Positions 1-9,812 of a stretch of 40,291 nucleotides of DNA are shown piece by piece; position 1 is the first letter of the stretch; every line of letters begins with the position of its first letter. Source of the DNA: Corallochytrium limacisporum (taxonomy: Eukaryota; Opisthokonta). A model generated the notes under the pieces. That model was not told where the DNA came from, did not search any database, and saw only the letters and a program-made list of their open reading frames with translations. The DNA lies in assembly GCA_002811645.1 (NCBI GenBank), contig PDIP01000035.1, positions 1-40,291 of the forward strand, read 5' to 3'. The position numbers and the translations under genes were made by a program.

Positions 1-284
1 GGGGAGGGGGGGCACCAGGGGGAGGCATGTGGGGTGGGAAGGTGCTCGCGCCTTGGGGAAGGGAGGGTGGACGAGTAAATCAATAAAGTGAGAAAGGTTG
101 CAGAACCCGACCGGGAATTGTGGCTCCTGATGAAGCGCTTACGATTCTTTCACAATTAAGATAGGTGTTTTCACTCTAAATATGTATTGTTATATGTATG
201 CATGTATGTATGAATGGATGGATGGTTGAAGGATGGATATGATGTCAATGGTTATTGCTACGCGATGATGGTAGAATTAGCATA
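1..284. other. Window edge, low-complexity 3' flank
   Basis: No gene is seen. The first 75 bases are G-rich. Bases about 183-235 are an imperfect ATGT/GGAT tetranucleotide tract. An AATAAA hexamer on the plus strand at 82-87 could serve a plus-strand gene lying outside the window, but nothing else supports that. Confidence 0.5.
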
Positions 285-1568
285 CTAGGCTTTGCTGCAA
301 TATCTTTCGCAGACACCCTCGACAAGATTGTCCATGATAATTGCATGCAGGCCGCATCTGCAAGCCTTAAATAGGAGCCGAAAAGTTACGGCCAGTACAG
401 TTATTACACCAATAATACTGAGAATGAAGCTCACAATCCGCGTTCCACTAGTGCTTAGGCCGTTGGCTTGAACAACGATGAGCCAGGCTGATGACACGGA
501 CACTATGGGGAACGTAAACGCCAAATGTCCTGCATTGAATTCTTGTTTGAAGACGATTGTGTACAAAGGACGCAATAGCATGAGGTAGAATAAGATTGCA
601 AAGTATAGAAGAGCAAGTGCAATCCCATTGCCGTCTTCGTCTGCTCCATCAACGGCCACAAAGGCAATCGAGGCAACGGATGGAGGCGCAATCATTAGCC
701 ACATCAATGGTGTCGGTTTGATGCCTGGCATCATCGAAAGGAGATGAATCACGACCAAAATCCAGATGCTCATACCTGTGTATAATGACCACCGAGCCCA
801 AATGTCCAAACCTGCTGCAACACCGACCTGGGCAAGCATAAACCATCCAACAGTAAGCATAAGATTGGACAAGCGGTCCTTGGCAAAAACCAGAGTAGGA
901 GCGGCATCGGCTCCATAGAACCACGTTGAATAGATTGTGATCACAGATATGAAATAAATAATCGTGAAAATGCAAAATATGATTCGCAAGCCAGTCTCGT
1001 TTTGGAGATGCGTAGGAACACTGATGGTAAGGAGCAGTGCACATAGGAAAGGCGCATAGCATAGGCCAAGCCTATCGGGATCACGAAATTCTAAACAGAA
1101 CACAACTCTTGGATACTTGACAAGCTTGACAATGAAGACACCAACGAAAAATAGGTAGAATCCTAGCGACGCCCACCAAAGGACTAACCAAAATTCTTCT
1201 GGTACTTCACCCACTGCAAAAATATTCTCATTCTGGTTGAGAACCCGGGCTTGGTTTGCAATCGCAATCCAGCCCAGAGGCCATGCAAAATATACTACGG
1301 AAAATCTTGACAGTACTTTCGAGTTCATTAATCGCTCGGCTTCCTCGTCCGTGAACGCACAGGGTACCTCTGCTGCATGGTGGCAGACATGGCGAAATGC
1401 GTCTCGGCTAGATTTCAAAGTTGCCCGACGTTCCAACGGCGAGTCTTTTTTAGTTGCTGCTGTGTCATCCTTTCCCTCTTTGGACGTTATATTGGAGCGC
1501 CGATCATTACCGTAATCGTTTAAACCTTCCTCCTGGCTAGAAGGTGATGAGGCTGCGGAATTTGACAT
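285..1568 (-). CDS. SLAC1/TehA (TDT) family anion or dicarboxylate channel/transporter
   Basis: A 427-residue polytopic membrane protein with a hydrophilic N-terminus of about 85 residues, then roughly ten hydrophobic segments. The family (bacterial TehA, plant SLAC1, yeast Mae1/Ssu1) forms ten-helix pores for anions, malate or sulfite at the plasma membrane. The best family signal is the segment with MWLMIAPPSVASIAF, which matches the conserved APP helix, followed by a stretch resembling the pore region. A PLGWIAIANQA segment opens the membrane domain. The frame stays open upstream through a CA/TG repeat, giving a Cys-Val run that begins only at GTG. The first ATG is at 1568 and is chosen as the start. 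The stop is TAG. The substrate cannot be told from sequence; the family call is an inference from motif memory. Confidence 0.72.
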   Translation of the reverse strand: MSNSAASSPSSQEEGLNDYGNDRRSNITSKEGKDDTAATKKDSPLERRATLKSSRDAFRHVCHHAAEVPCAFTDEEAERLMNSKVLSRFSVVYFAWPLGWIAIANQARVLNQNENIFAVGEVPEEFWLVLWWASLGFYLFFVGVFIVKLVKYPRVVFCLEFRDPDRLGLCYAPFLCALLLTISVPTHLQNETGLRIIFCIFTIIYFISVITIYSTWFYGADAAPTLVFAKDRLSNLMLTVGWFMLAQVGVAAGLDIWARWSLYTGMSIWILVVIHLLSMMPGIKPTPLMWLMIAPPSVASIAFVAVDGADEDGNGIALALLYFAILFYLMLLRPLYTIVFKQEFNAGHLAFTFPIVSVSSAWLIVVQANGLSTSGTRIVSFILSIIGVITVLAVTFRLLFKACRCGLHAIIMDNLVEGVCERYCSKA

Positions 1569-1582
1569 CCCGTCTGCGCGTC

Positions 1583-1595
1583 CCACACACACACA

Positions 1596-1646
<51 letters not shown>

Positions 1647-1652
1647 AGAGAG
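1583..1652. repeat. CA/TG microsatellite followed by GA repeats
   Basis: About 60 bp of CA dinucleotides (1583-1642) with one CTC interruption near 1597, then five GA units to about 1652. It begins about 15 bp upstream of the ATG of the minus-strand channel gene, so it lies in that gene's 5' UTR or core promoter. Confidence 0.95.
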
Positions 1653-3247
1653 ACACTATTCGATAACTTAACTGAATCCTATGTCCGCTGATCGTCTACA
1701 GCTCTTTAACAACCTTTGCTTAGGCTTCTCCGGTGATGTGGTAAACTAATCCTTCTGTCCCACACAATTGAGCCCAACCATCCAGTTTGGTCATCCCACA
1801 GTCTGATTCTCACATGCCATTCCAGGTGTCCCAATACCCTCAGACCGGAGGGTCGCTGTGCGCAGAAGACCTGTGTGACAATCTATAATCACCCATACTC
1901 CTAAGCCCAGCCAAAATACGTCTTCTTCACAATTTCGTGGACTCTTCTTCTGTGGTGAGGCCATACCCCCTTCTCCATTCAGTGGTCCTAGGAGTATGAT
2001 ATACGCGGTCTTTTCGTACACTGTACGCACTGCCAAAAAAAATCTTCTACACTTCAGTATTGCATGTTCCGACCTTCATCTCACTCGTGTATCATTAAGA
2101 CTTCGTCCTTAGGAGTGAATTCCTTCAATTCCGAGGTGGCGAGACCCGCCCTTCCGCTAGCACTCAGTAAGGGTGCGGCTGCGACGCACCGCGTTCCGCC
2201 CCGTTCCGTGTCTGAGGGACCGGGATAGGAAGGGATTCCGCTATAGTCAAATAATAGCAAATTTTCGTTCACACGAACTGAACCGGCCAAATCTTTCACC
2301 GGCCGCCGCTCCCGCTCCCCTTTCTGCGGGTACCAGTAGCCACAGAAACACTTAGATTCTACTGTCGCAATTGCTAGGAAATGAGGGTGTCGTCCCGACC
2401 AAAGGGGAAGCGAAGGAATCCAAGGGGAGCGAACAAGCAAAGTCCCATGCTGGGCCGCAATGTACCAAACTTTGACACCCAATGCAGACACCGCTGTCCC
2501 TCTCTGTAACGGATTTTTCTCTTTCCCCTTATCGGCAACAGGTTGGTGTGATACTTTACTCTGGGGCGGGAGGGCTGTGGTGGGCAACAGAACGGGAAAC
2601 AAACTTCCCCCCCCCCCCCTTTTACTCCCGTCCTCCTTACCCAGCCCACAGTTCTCGATGGGACGGATGCTTTTGTTTTTTGTCTTTCCCAACCTTGCTT
2701 TCAGTTTTCTTCTCCTTTGCTTTTCCGGGAACTGTAATATTGATTAGTTGGCCTCCCTCACTGGTCTCCCCAGTTTACCCAGGCACACCGATGGCTTTTT
2801 CCCATCACGTCGCTTTCCCATCCGAGCTCTCTCCCTGTCTGGTTTGAGTCTCTCACAGTACAGACTCCCCAAGGGGGGGGGGTCGGAGGTCATAGTTCCT
2901 GCTCCGCACTAGTGGCTATTTTTGTGTTCCTGGTGGGTTTCCGCTACAAAGGCAGTTAGTAAGTCATTCGCCCAATTTGTGAACGAGGGTATGGTTCGAG
3001 TCCACCTCTCGTTTGTAGGGGCCCTGCTCTAGACTTCCAAATTAAGGATGGGGGATCGTGGACCGGCCTCCTGCTCCAAACGGGTACGGTCGCGGAGACA
3101 ATGCGTTCTCTACATGCTCGCTCACAGGTCCTCGAGGAGGACACAACTATTTCAATGGCAATTGTGTTGACAGCTTGATATACCTTGTTCATGTTTGGAT
3201 ACAGGTGTGTGGTCAGGTACATGTAATATGTGAAAGTTCGCGCACAA
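1653..3247. other. Gene-free interval between divergent channel and kinesin genes
   Basis: About 1.6 kb with no convincing coding sequence. Open frames here are Pro/Arg/Ser-rich and overlap each other on both strands, as expected from C-rich non-coding DNA. It contains a C13 run (2607-2619) and a G10 run (2873-2882). A sequence matching the tRNA B-box lies at 2993-3003, but no tRNA can be folded around it. The interval presumably carries promoters for both flanking genes. Confidence 0.6.
2607..2619. repeat. C13 homopolymer
   Basis: Thirteen consecutive C on the plus strand in the kinesin upstream region. It is one of several long C or G runs confined to intergenic DNA in this window. Confidence 0.95.
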
Positions 3248-5452
3248 ATGGCTACAGTACCCGGCCTGTACATGGCTAGTGGCCGTGGGTCCAGACGGTT
3301 ATACCGCGGGAATGATTTTGCGTCAAAAGGGATCCCACCGAAGCCAACCGGTAGTTCCCATGGGCTTGCTTTCAGGGGCCAGAAACGGGTCTCCTCCTCC
3401 ACACCAGGTACACCACAGCTTCGATTGAATTCAACTCATGATGGATCATACACACCACAGTCATATTCAAGTACATCTGACATTCAGACTCCAGTGACTA
3501 GGTTCAGTACTGAACGACTAAGCATCTGTAGTAAACCTGTCGGAGTGAATTCTTCTTACACAAAAGTGATCACTGCAGCTCGACTGCGCCCTATTCTTGG
3601 GCACGGACAAGGGCAAACCAAGATCTGCCATGCACAGGAAGGTGTCGGAAAACAGCCGAACAGTGTGTATGTAGAAGCAGACGGGTACGGCCGTAGCTTT
3701 GCCTTCGATCATGTTTTCGACACTGACACTGACCAAGAAAGATTTTTCGAGGAATTGGGTAGACCTTTGGTAAACAGTGTCCTGGAAGGATATACTGGAT
3801 GCGTAATGGCATACGGCCAAACTGGCAGTGGTAAGACACATACAATGGGCCTCTTGTACAGTCTCCAAAGCAATTCATACGTCGGCTCCGATGAATCCTT
3901 GAACGAGAGTAGCCGAAATTATCACACTCATGACGATGGCTTCACCGCTCGAGCCCTCAGCCAAATCTTCCACACCGTGAGCCATGCTTGTCCAGGAGAA
4001 TATCGAGTCGCATTGAGTTTCATCCAGCTTTACTGTGATGATGTACTGGACCTGCTGAGTGACCAAACATACACATTACAAATTCGGGAGGCCAAGAAGA
4101 GGGGTTTCTATGTGGATGGCCTCACCGTGGTTCCGGTACTGAGCTACAATGAAGCAGTTGACGTTGTGAACAACGGTATTTCCCGACGCATTCTTGGGGC
4201 AACAAGACAGAATGATGCATCATCACGGTCGCATGTGATTCTGCAGATCCAGATTGAGCGGTCGGACCCGGTTACAGGAAAAGTGTTTGAAAGTTTGTTA
4301 TCTCTGGTTGATCTTGCTGGTAGCGAGCGGGTGAAGAAGTCCTCATGCAGCGGCGGCCGTCTGGAAGAAGCCAAGCACATTAACAAATCCTTAAGCGCGC
4401 TTGGCACCGTGGTTGCAAATATGTTGAATCCCAGGGCCACCCACATCCCCTACAGAAGTTCCAAGCTCACAATGTTGCTGCAACGTGCCCTATCCGGTGG
4501 CTCCATAACTGCTCTCATTTCCACGGTCAATGTCCAACAGGACAATGTCGAGGAGACCCTCTCGACCCTCACATTTGCACAAAGATGTAGTCGATTACGA
4601 CTACGTACAGCTTCAGTTGATCAACACTCGAACCAGATGTCTTCGCCAAGTCCTTCGTTGCGAATCGCCACAGGCATGGACCTCGAATTGCGAAATAAAT
4701 ATGAGGACCTTTCCCTGCGACTGGGGCGCATGGAGCAAGAGCACGCAGGTTTGTTACAAAAGTACCACCAGACTCTACATGATATGTCATCTCCCGACAC
4801 ATCGATTAGGAGCGGTACCTCTCGCCGGACAGAGAACGACACGGATTCGATGCCTGGATGCGTCGCAGCGGAAAATGTTCTCAAGGACATTGCAATCGGA
4901 CAAGATGGGCTGTGCCGGAACGTGAAAAGGAATATGAACGGGACGGTCAAACTAGGAGATGCACAGAACCTTGGCGGGCTCATGACCATCGGCCCAGATC
5001 ATGCCATGGATGGGACAACTTCTTTGACATCCACAAGACATCCGAACACCCAACAGATGCAGTCACCCTTGGTGGCACAACATAGTTCAAACGCCCAAGC
5101 AGATAAGCCGCAAGGGCCTTCTCATATTCTGCGATATGTGTATGAAGTACTCAGAAGCATTGACAATCTGGCCGATACGTCCAAAATGGCGGCACTCTTG
5201 CAACAAGAAGGTCTTTCTTTTGACGGCACCCATCCTCTTACGCCCACGAAAGTGCCTGACATTGAAGAAATTCACGGGAACAAGGCCATGTTGCTGACCA
5301 TTCGAAACTTGTATGAGCAAATTAGTCAGAAGATGACCCGTACCCATGCAATCCTCCGTGTACAAGCTGTTCGCAATGCAGATCTTGCAAAGCAATTGGA
5401 GGAGGCACAGAGTGGTTCACGTACTACCGAAGTGCCAGCGAATAAAAGATAA
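3248..5452 (+). CDS. Kinesin-like motor protein (N-terminal motor)
   Basis: A 734-residue microtubule motor. After about 100 Ser/Thr/Pro-rich residues the motor domain spans about 100-453. The P-loop GQTGSGKT is at 190-197, switch I NDASSRSH at 322-329, and switch II DLAGSER at 355-361. The region HIPYRSSKLTMLL and the closing LSTLTFAQRCSRL follow. About 30 residues intervene between the P-loop region and the next helix, somewhat longer than usual and rich in Ser/Asn. The C-terminal 280 residues have no extended coiled coil that I can see apart from short heptad-like stretches at 485-510 and near the end, so dimerisation is uncertain. The kinesin subfamily cannot be assigned. The frame is open to a GTG at 3230, but the first ATG is 3248. 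It appears intronless; the stop is TAA. Confidence 0.93.
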   Translation: MATVPGLYMASGRGSRRLYRGNDFASKGIPPKPTGSSHGLAFRGQKRVSSSTPGTPQLRLNSTHDGSYTPQSYSSTSDIQTPVTRFSTERLSICSKPVGVNSSYTKVITAARLRPILGHGQGQTKICHAQEGVGKQPNSVYVEADGYGRSFAFDHVFDTDTDQERFFEELGRPLVNSVLEGYTGCVMAYGQTGSGKTHTMGLLYSLQSNSYVGSDESLNESSRNYHTHDDGFTARALSQIFHTVSHACPGEYRVALSFIQLYCDDVLDLLSDQTYTLQIREAKKRGFYVDGLTVVPVLSYNEAVDVVNNGISRRILGATRQNDASSRSHVILQIQIERSDPVTGKVFESLLSLVDLAGSERVKKSSCSGGRLEEAKHINKSLSALGTVVANMLNPRATHIPYRSSKLTMLLQRALSGGSITALISTVNVQQDNVEETLSTLTFAQRCSRLRLRTASVDQHSNQMSSPSPSLRIATGMDLELRNKYEDLSLRLGRMEQEHAGLLQKYHQTLHDMSSPDTSIRSGTSRRTENDTDSMPGCVAAENVLKDIAIGQDGLCRNVKRNMNGTVKLGDAQNLGGLMTIGPDHAMDGTTSLTSTRHPNTQQMQSPLVAQHSSNAQADKPQGPSHILRYVYEVLRSIDNLADTSKMAALLQQEGLSFDGTHPLTPTKVPDIEEIHGNKAMLLTIRNLYEQISQKMTRTHAILRVQAVRNADLAKQLEEAQSGSRTTEVPANKR

Positions 5453-5840
5453 TGTAATTTACTAGAAGGTTTAGAAATTTAAAACTACTGGTTGCTCACA
5501 TCGTCGCGTACTTCGACCAGCACTAATCCCGCCAGAAACCCAGTGTAGAGAAAAAAGCCAGTCCGTCTGGACTGCCCCTCCCTCCCTTGGGCTATCCATT
5601 CACGGGGTTACCAGTAGTTGGATGCAGCTGTTTTGCTCGCGTGGTGTACAGGCCTACGGAGGATCTTCGCAGTCGTCACACCATCACAACTACAATCTTG
5701 CTCAATCCTGCATGTGGTATTCATGAAGAGAAAGTCCTAAATACAACTTCGGTGCTCTATAGATAGTCTGTATCTTTAAGGCCAAACGAATTAATTTAAG
5801 GAGAATGAGTTTAGGCAGATAGACACTAAGAACCACAACT
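5453..5840. other. Intergenic, kinesin 3' flank and HEAT-protein promoter
   Basis: 388 bp. Nothing gene-like is seen. The last 100 bp before the next start codon become AT-rich. Confidence 0.6.
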
Positions 5841-8800
5841 ATGGAGTCGATGCAAATCTTTGTCGACACATTTGCTAGCGCTGTCGATGCTACGCCAGTA
5901 TCGAAGGATGCCAACTACAAACCAGTCTACGGTGCCATCTGTGATATTATGGATCAATTTCGGGCAAACCAGGCCAGTGGAATGCTGGATCGGCGAGATA
6001 CCGTGCTCAAACTCTACGACACACTGATGTTGTGCTACCGATACGACAGCTGGCATTTGAAGCAGCTTTCAACATTCACAGTTATGCATTTGATTGCACA
6101 AGCACCTACTAGACTAGTTGATGAGAATCTCGAACGGTGGACGAAGCATCTTTTGGAGTTACTGTGTGACTACAAGCGTGAGATTCGTGATGCCGCCAGT
6201 CAAGCACTCGGCCAACTTGCGCGAGCGATTGGTACTGACATCTTTGACGTGGTGACGAAAGACTTCGAAGCCCATCTCGGCCCGGGAGTACAGACAACTC
6301 ATTTCCAGCCCTTGGAGGGTCACTGTGTGGCTATGGGATACATTATTCGGTATGGGACCAACATCCGTCCGAAGGATGTTGCGTGGGCCTTTGACCTTCT
6401 TTTGCCCTTTGCTAATGCCACACACCCTACTCTGCCGGCGTTAGGTGAACAGTACGCGGCTTTTGTACGCCGCCAGTCGACCAAGGCTTTAGATCGCATC
6501 CTGCGCTCTACATCTGTGCGGACTGGTGTGAGGGAGAATTGGGAAACGTACAAAAGGTCAATTGAAGAGGTGTGGATGGGTCGTCTACGGGATGGTAATA
6601 TTGATGTGAGGCGCGTCGCATCCAGCCTCTTTGAAGCTGTGATTAGGTACAGAAGCGGAACAGAGAGTGATGACATTGTCCGGGAGATTGTGCCCTTAAT
6701 TCGAAAGTTCGTTGACCAAGACGCAGGCTGGGAAGCTCGCCACGGTGCCGCCTTGGCAATGCAACCTATTGTCCGCAACACAAGCTTTATTAGTCATCCC
6801 AAGGAAGATGCTGACATTTACGATATGCTGCACGAGCTCATCAACAGTCGCCACGGTATCCCGGAAGACAAGGACTTGGGCCCTGCAGGATCTGCAAATG
6901 CCGCCGCAGGACAGGCTTTGATTGACTTGTATCTGACTCATTTGATTCTTCAGAAGAAGAATTCAACACCGGGCATGGAAGAAAAAACTTCAGATGCATT
7001 CCAAAATATTATCAAACCGGATATCATGCACTTGCTCTCTTCGGAAACTGCCTTGCTGCTGGATATGGGTGATCAGTGTGTGTTGAAGGTAGCAAGCCAT
7101 TTCATCCATGATGCCAAGGCCACACCTGACACCCTTGCTGCCGTGACCGACCTGGGTATCCAGCTGTACAAGAATCGATTCCATCCATCCATGCCTGTCC
7201 GTGATGCTGCAAACAAGGCTTGGAATGCTTGCATGGCTCTCCTGGGTACTCAAGAAGCTATATTTATTGAGAATCATTCAAAGACCTTGCTGACAGTGCT
7301 GATGCAACAAGTTACCGCAAAATCATTTGATGTGCGAGATTCTGCCTTCCAGGCAGTGGAAGCTGCGTGTGGATATCAATTTGGAACCGATACCTATGAG
7401 CGTAGCTTCTCTCTTTCTTTGGTTGCATCAATCGAGAGGGGCTGCTATGATACCAGGGGCGGCCCGAACAGTGAGTATCCCCGGGCAGCTGCATACAGGT
7501 CTCTCGCATCATTCTTGACTCACCTTGCGTCCCCGCGAAATATTGCGTCCTCGGACGTTGTTAAGGATGTGGCTGCTGCGGCAATCGTGCCTATCACAAA
7601 AGCTATCGATGACGATGAGCATGACTATGACTCACTTTTTAAAGGTGTTTTGCTGGTGGTGGCGGCCATAATGAAAGTCTTCAGTGGCGCCAAATGCACT
7701 TCACTTATGAACAAATTGCAGGTCCAGGCTGTCTTCCCTGTCAGCCGTCTTGCTCATGTTGAGAACCTCAGACGGTCTTCGGTTGTTGCGCGGATTAGTT
7801 TGGTGGGTGACTATGAGCAGACTTTCTTGACAAATCACGCTTTCTTCATGGAAGCTGTTTGTGATCCAGCCCAGTACAACAACGATCCAAAGTTCCGAAT
7901 TGTCCCCAACGAAGAGGATGAGCCGGACGAGGATGAGAGGAATCTGAACGTGGCCGTTTTGAAGCTCGTCTCTCGTGGAGTCGTTCGCGCTCAATCCATC
8001 GACAACAAGCTGGTAAATGAAATCTTGAAGATGTGTTTCCTCTCCCTCCGCGCGCCGGATAACCAAGACAGCCCCTATGTCCGCAGTTGTGCACTGGGAA
8101 TGCTCGCAAGTCTGTTGAGCAGCGGCACTCTCCAGAACATGGACGACGAGGGGCGAGCGCTTGCTCTTGCATGTGGATGGATAATTCTCGACTGGCTCTG
8201 TGGAGAGGAATTGGCGGTATCAGAAGAGGTGAGTGAAGCTGTCGCAGAGTGCTCTGGAGATGCAAGTGGGCTCGGTATCAAAGATTTCGATGGTAATTAC
8301 CTTGAAGAGTGTCTCGCAGACGACGAAAGAGCCCCATTTATGGCACCCTCTTACCATATTCTGTGCGAACTGGCCTTGAGATTGCAGGGGAATTTCCTCA
8401 AGATTGTAGTACAGTACCTTGCCGGTATGAGCAAAGCCAAGCCTTTAGACTCTCTCAATTTGCTGTTTGGCAGCCATGCTGGTCTGAACACCATTGCAGC
8501 TGTGGCAGCAAAGACCCAGACCTTTACTCTCCAAGACTTTGCCACCGGGCTGCGTGATATGATCCGCGACCCGTCTCCTGAGAATGCAATGTACGCAATG
8601 GCGGCTTTGGGATCTGTGTCCAGAGGAGTACAAAATCAGGCCGATGCAAAGGATATGCTACAAGGCTTGAAACTCTTCCGGATTGACCCGGAGGAAGTAC
8701 CCCAGGACGGATCTGCCAATGTGTTCATCTACATTGCCATCCGATTGCTGCGTGTATGTTTGCCCTTCAGCCAAGATGATCTTTTGGATATTCTCGTCAC

Positions 8801-9620
8801 TTGCAGCAATCTCACTGATTGTATACGTTTTGATGAAGTGGACACGGACGAAGAGAGCAACGACATCTTCTGGATCGAGAAGGTCAAAAATGTGGGCTCC
8901 GTAATGCACGCTTCGAAGAGTCACCGACTTCGTGAGATTGAAACTGATCGTCTTTTGCTCTCCATTAAGACTCATTTTGATGGCCGCGACACTGCCATGA
9001 GCATGCAGGCAGTAGGAGAAGGATTTGGGCTGATCAAATCGGAGGAGCCTGCGAGTTCATTTACTAGATCTGTGCCTGCATATGCATTGCTATCCCGCGC
9101 AGTGGAATTTCTGCCCATGGAATTTAGCTTGCTGAGCTTCATCTTCACTCTGTCTCAGGACAAGGTTCAGAGACTTGGGCTTCCAGGCACTTCCGGTAAG
9201 CCTAGTGAGATTCTGGCCCTTGCCACTGCGGTTGCAAAGAAGACCCCGTCGGACGAAAAGCGTCGAGTCATGCTTAATTCTATGAACCGTACCGTTGCGC
9301 GGCTTGGTCACAAGCCTTTCCACCGTCTCGAGGGTGGACAGGCTTTGATTGCCTACATTGGCGGTGCTTTCGAACTCTGCAAGGCCTGCGATCTCATCTT
9401 TGACGGTGGCGTTGAATGGGAGTTCCTTCTGCAATCCATTGCTGACAGCCTGGAGAACGAAGACATAGATGTCAGTGCCGATACTGAACGGATTTTGCAG
9501 GACATGGCAGTGGTGTACAATGAGCTGCACAATGGCGCTACCCTGCTGCTGCCAGTTCCCAAGTTTGTGGAAGTCGGCGCTAAGGAAAATGCCACATTTG
9601 ATGCCAAACAGTCTGGGTGA
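5841..9620 (+). CDS. Large HEAT/ARM-like alpha-solenoid protein, family uncertain
   Basis: A 1259-residue, uninterrupted, largely helical protein with no transmembrane helix or catalytic motif seen. Repeated units of paired amphipathic helices with Asp/Val/Arg at the turn, such as REIRDAASQALGQLA (about 112-126), WEARHGAALAMQPI (about 297-310), MPVRDAANKAWNA and FDVRDSAFQAVEA, are the HEAT pattern. An acidic loop (NEEDEPDEDERN, about 691-702) separates the N- and C-terminal halves. Such proteins are scaffolds or transport/chaperone factors. I considered Ecm29, Mot1/BTAF1, TBCD and FOCAD/RST1-type proteins. The 'CALGMLASLLSSG' stretch is mildly reminiscent of FOCAD, but I cannot assign a family. 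ATG 5841 is the first Met in a frame with no upstream extension. The stop is TGA. Confidence 0.85.
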   Translation: MESMQIFVDTFASAVDATPVSKDANYKPVYGAICDIMDQFRANQASGMLDRRDTVLKLYDTLMLCYRYDSWHLKQLSTFTVMHLIAQAPTRLVDENLERWTKHLLELLCDYKREIRDAASQALGQLARAIGTDIFDVVTKDFEAHLGPGVQTTHFQPLEGHCVAMGYIIRYGTNIRPKDVAWAFDLLLPFANATHPTLPALGEQYAAFVRRQSTKALDRILRSTSVRTGVRENWETYKRSIEEVWMGRLRDGNIDVRRVASSLFEAVIRYRSGTESDDIVREIVPLIRKFVDQDAGWEARHGAALAMQPIVRNTSFISHPKEDADIYDMLHELINSRHGIPEDKDLGPAGSANAAAGQALIDLYLTHLILQKKNSTPGMEEKTSDAFQNIIKPDIMHLLSSETALLLDMGDQCVLKVASHFIHDAKATPDTLAAVTDLGIQLYKNRFHPSMPVRDAANKAWNACMALLGTQEAIFIENHSKTLLTVLMQQVTAKSFDVRDSAFQAVEAACGYQFGTDTYERSFSLSLVASIERGCYDTRGGPNSEYPRAAAYRSLASFLTHLASPRNIASSDVVKDVAAAAIVPITKAIDDDEHDYDSLFKGVLLVVAAIMKVFSGAKCTSLMNKLQVQAVFPVSRLAHVENLRRSSVVARISLVGDYEQTFLTNHAFFMEAVCDPAQYNNDPKFRIVPNEEDEPDEDERNLNVAVLKLVSRGVVRAQSIDNKLVNEILKMCFLSLRAPDNQDSPYVRSCALGMLASLLSSGTLQNMDDEGRALALACGWIILDWLCGEELAVSEEVSEAVAECSGDASGLGIKDFDGNYLEECLADDERAPFMAPSYHILCELALRLQGNFLKIVVQYLAGMSKAKPLDSLNLLFGSHAGLNTIAAVAAKTQTFTLQDFATGLRDMIRDPSPENAMYAMAALGSVSRGVQNQADAKDMLQGLKLFRIDPEEVPQDGSANVFIYIAIRLLRVCLPFSQDDLLDILVTCSNLTDCIRFDEVDTDEESNDIFWIEKVKNVGSVMHASKSHRLREIETDRLLLSIKTHFDGRDTAMSMQAVGEGFGLIKSEEPASSFTRSVPAYALLSRAVEFLPMEFSLLSFIFTLSQDKVQRLGLPGTSGKPSEILALATAVAKKTPSDEKRRVMLNSMNRTVARLGHKPFHRLEGGQALIAYIGGAFELCKACDLIFDGGVEWEFLLQSIADSLENEDIDVSADTERILQDMAVVYNELHNGATLLLPVPKFVEVGAKENATFDAKQSG

Positions 9621-9812
9621 ACAATGTAGTGGAATAATTGACATACAATAGGCTCAATAGATAGGTTATTTTTCTATTTTTTAGTGAATATGTTCTACGT
9701 GATTTCATGCTGCTTTGATCCCGCGCAGTCCCCCGCTTGTGTCCAAGTTTGAGAATACCGACCTCTATCTAATAAGTGTCATTCAATTGTTGTTTATAAC
9801 ACTGCATCCAGT

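Noticed and set aside
1569-1640. Cys-Val repeat N-terminus of the anion channel
   Set aside because: It is the translation of the CA/TG microsatellite from a GTG; the first ATG is at 1568.
2081-2692. 203-codon minus-strand frame in the C-rich interval
   Set aside because: It starts in low-complexity DNA, has Gly/Arg/Pro-rich composition and overlaps equally long frames on the plus strand.
2940-3020. tRNA gene around the B-box
   Set aside because: Only three T-stem pairs form, the A-box does not match, and no acceptor stem pairs; the only good helix is a local hairpin.
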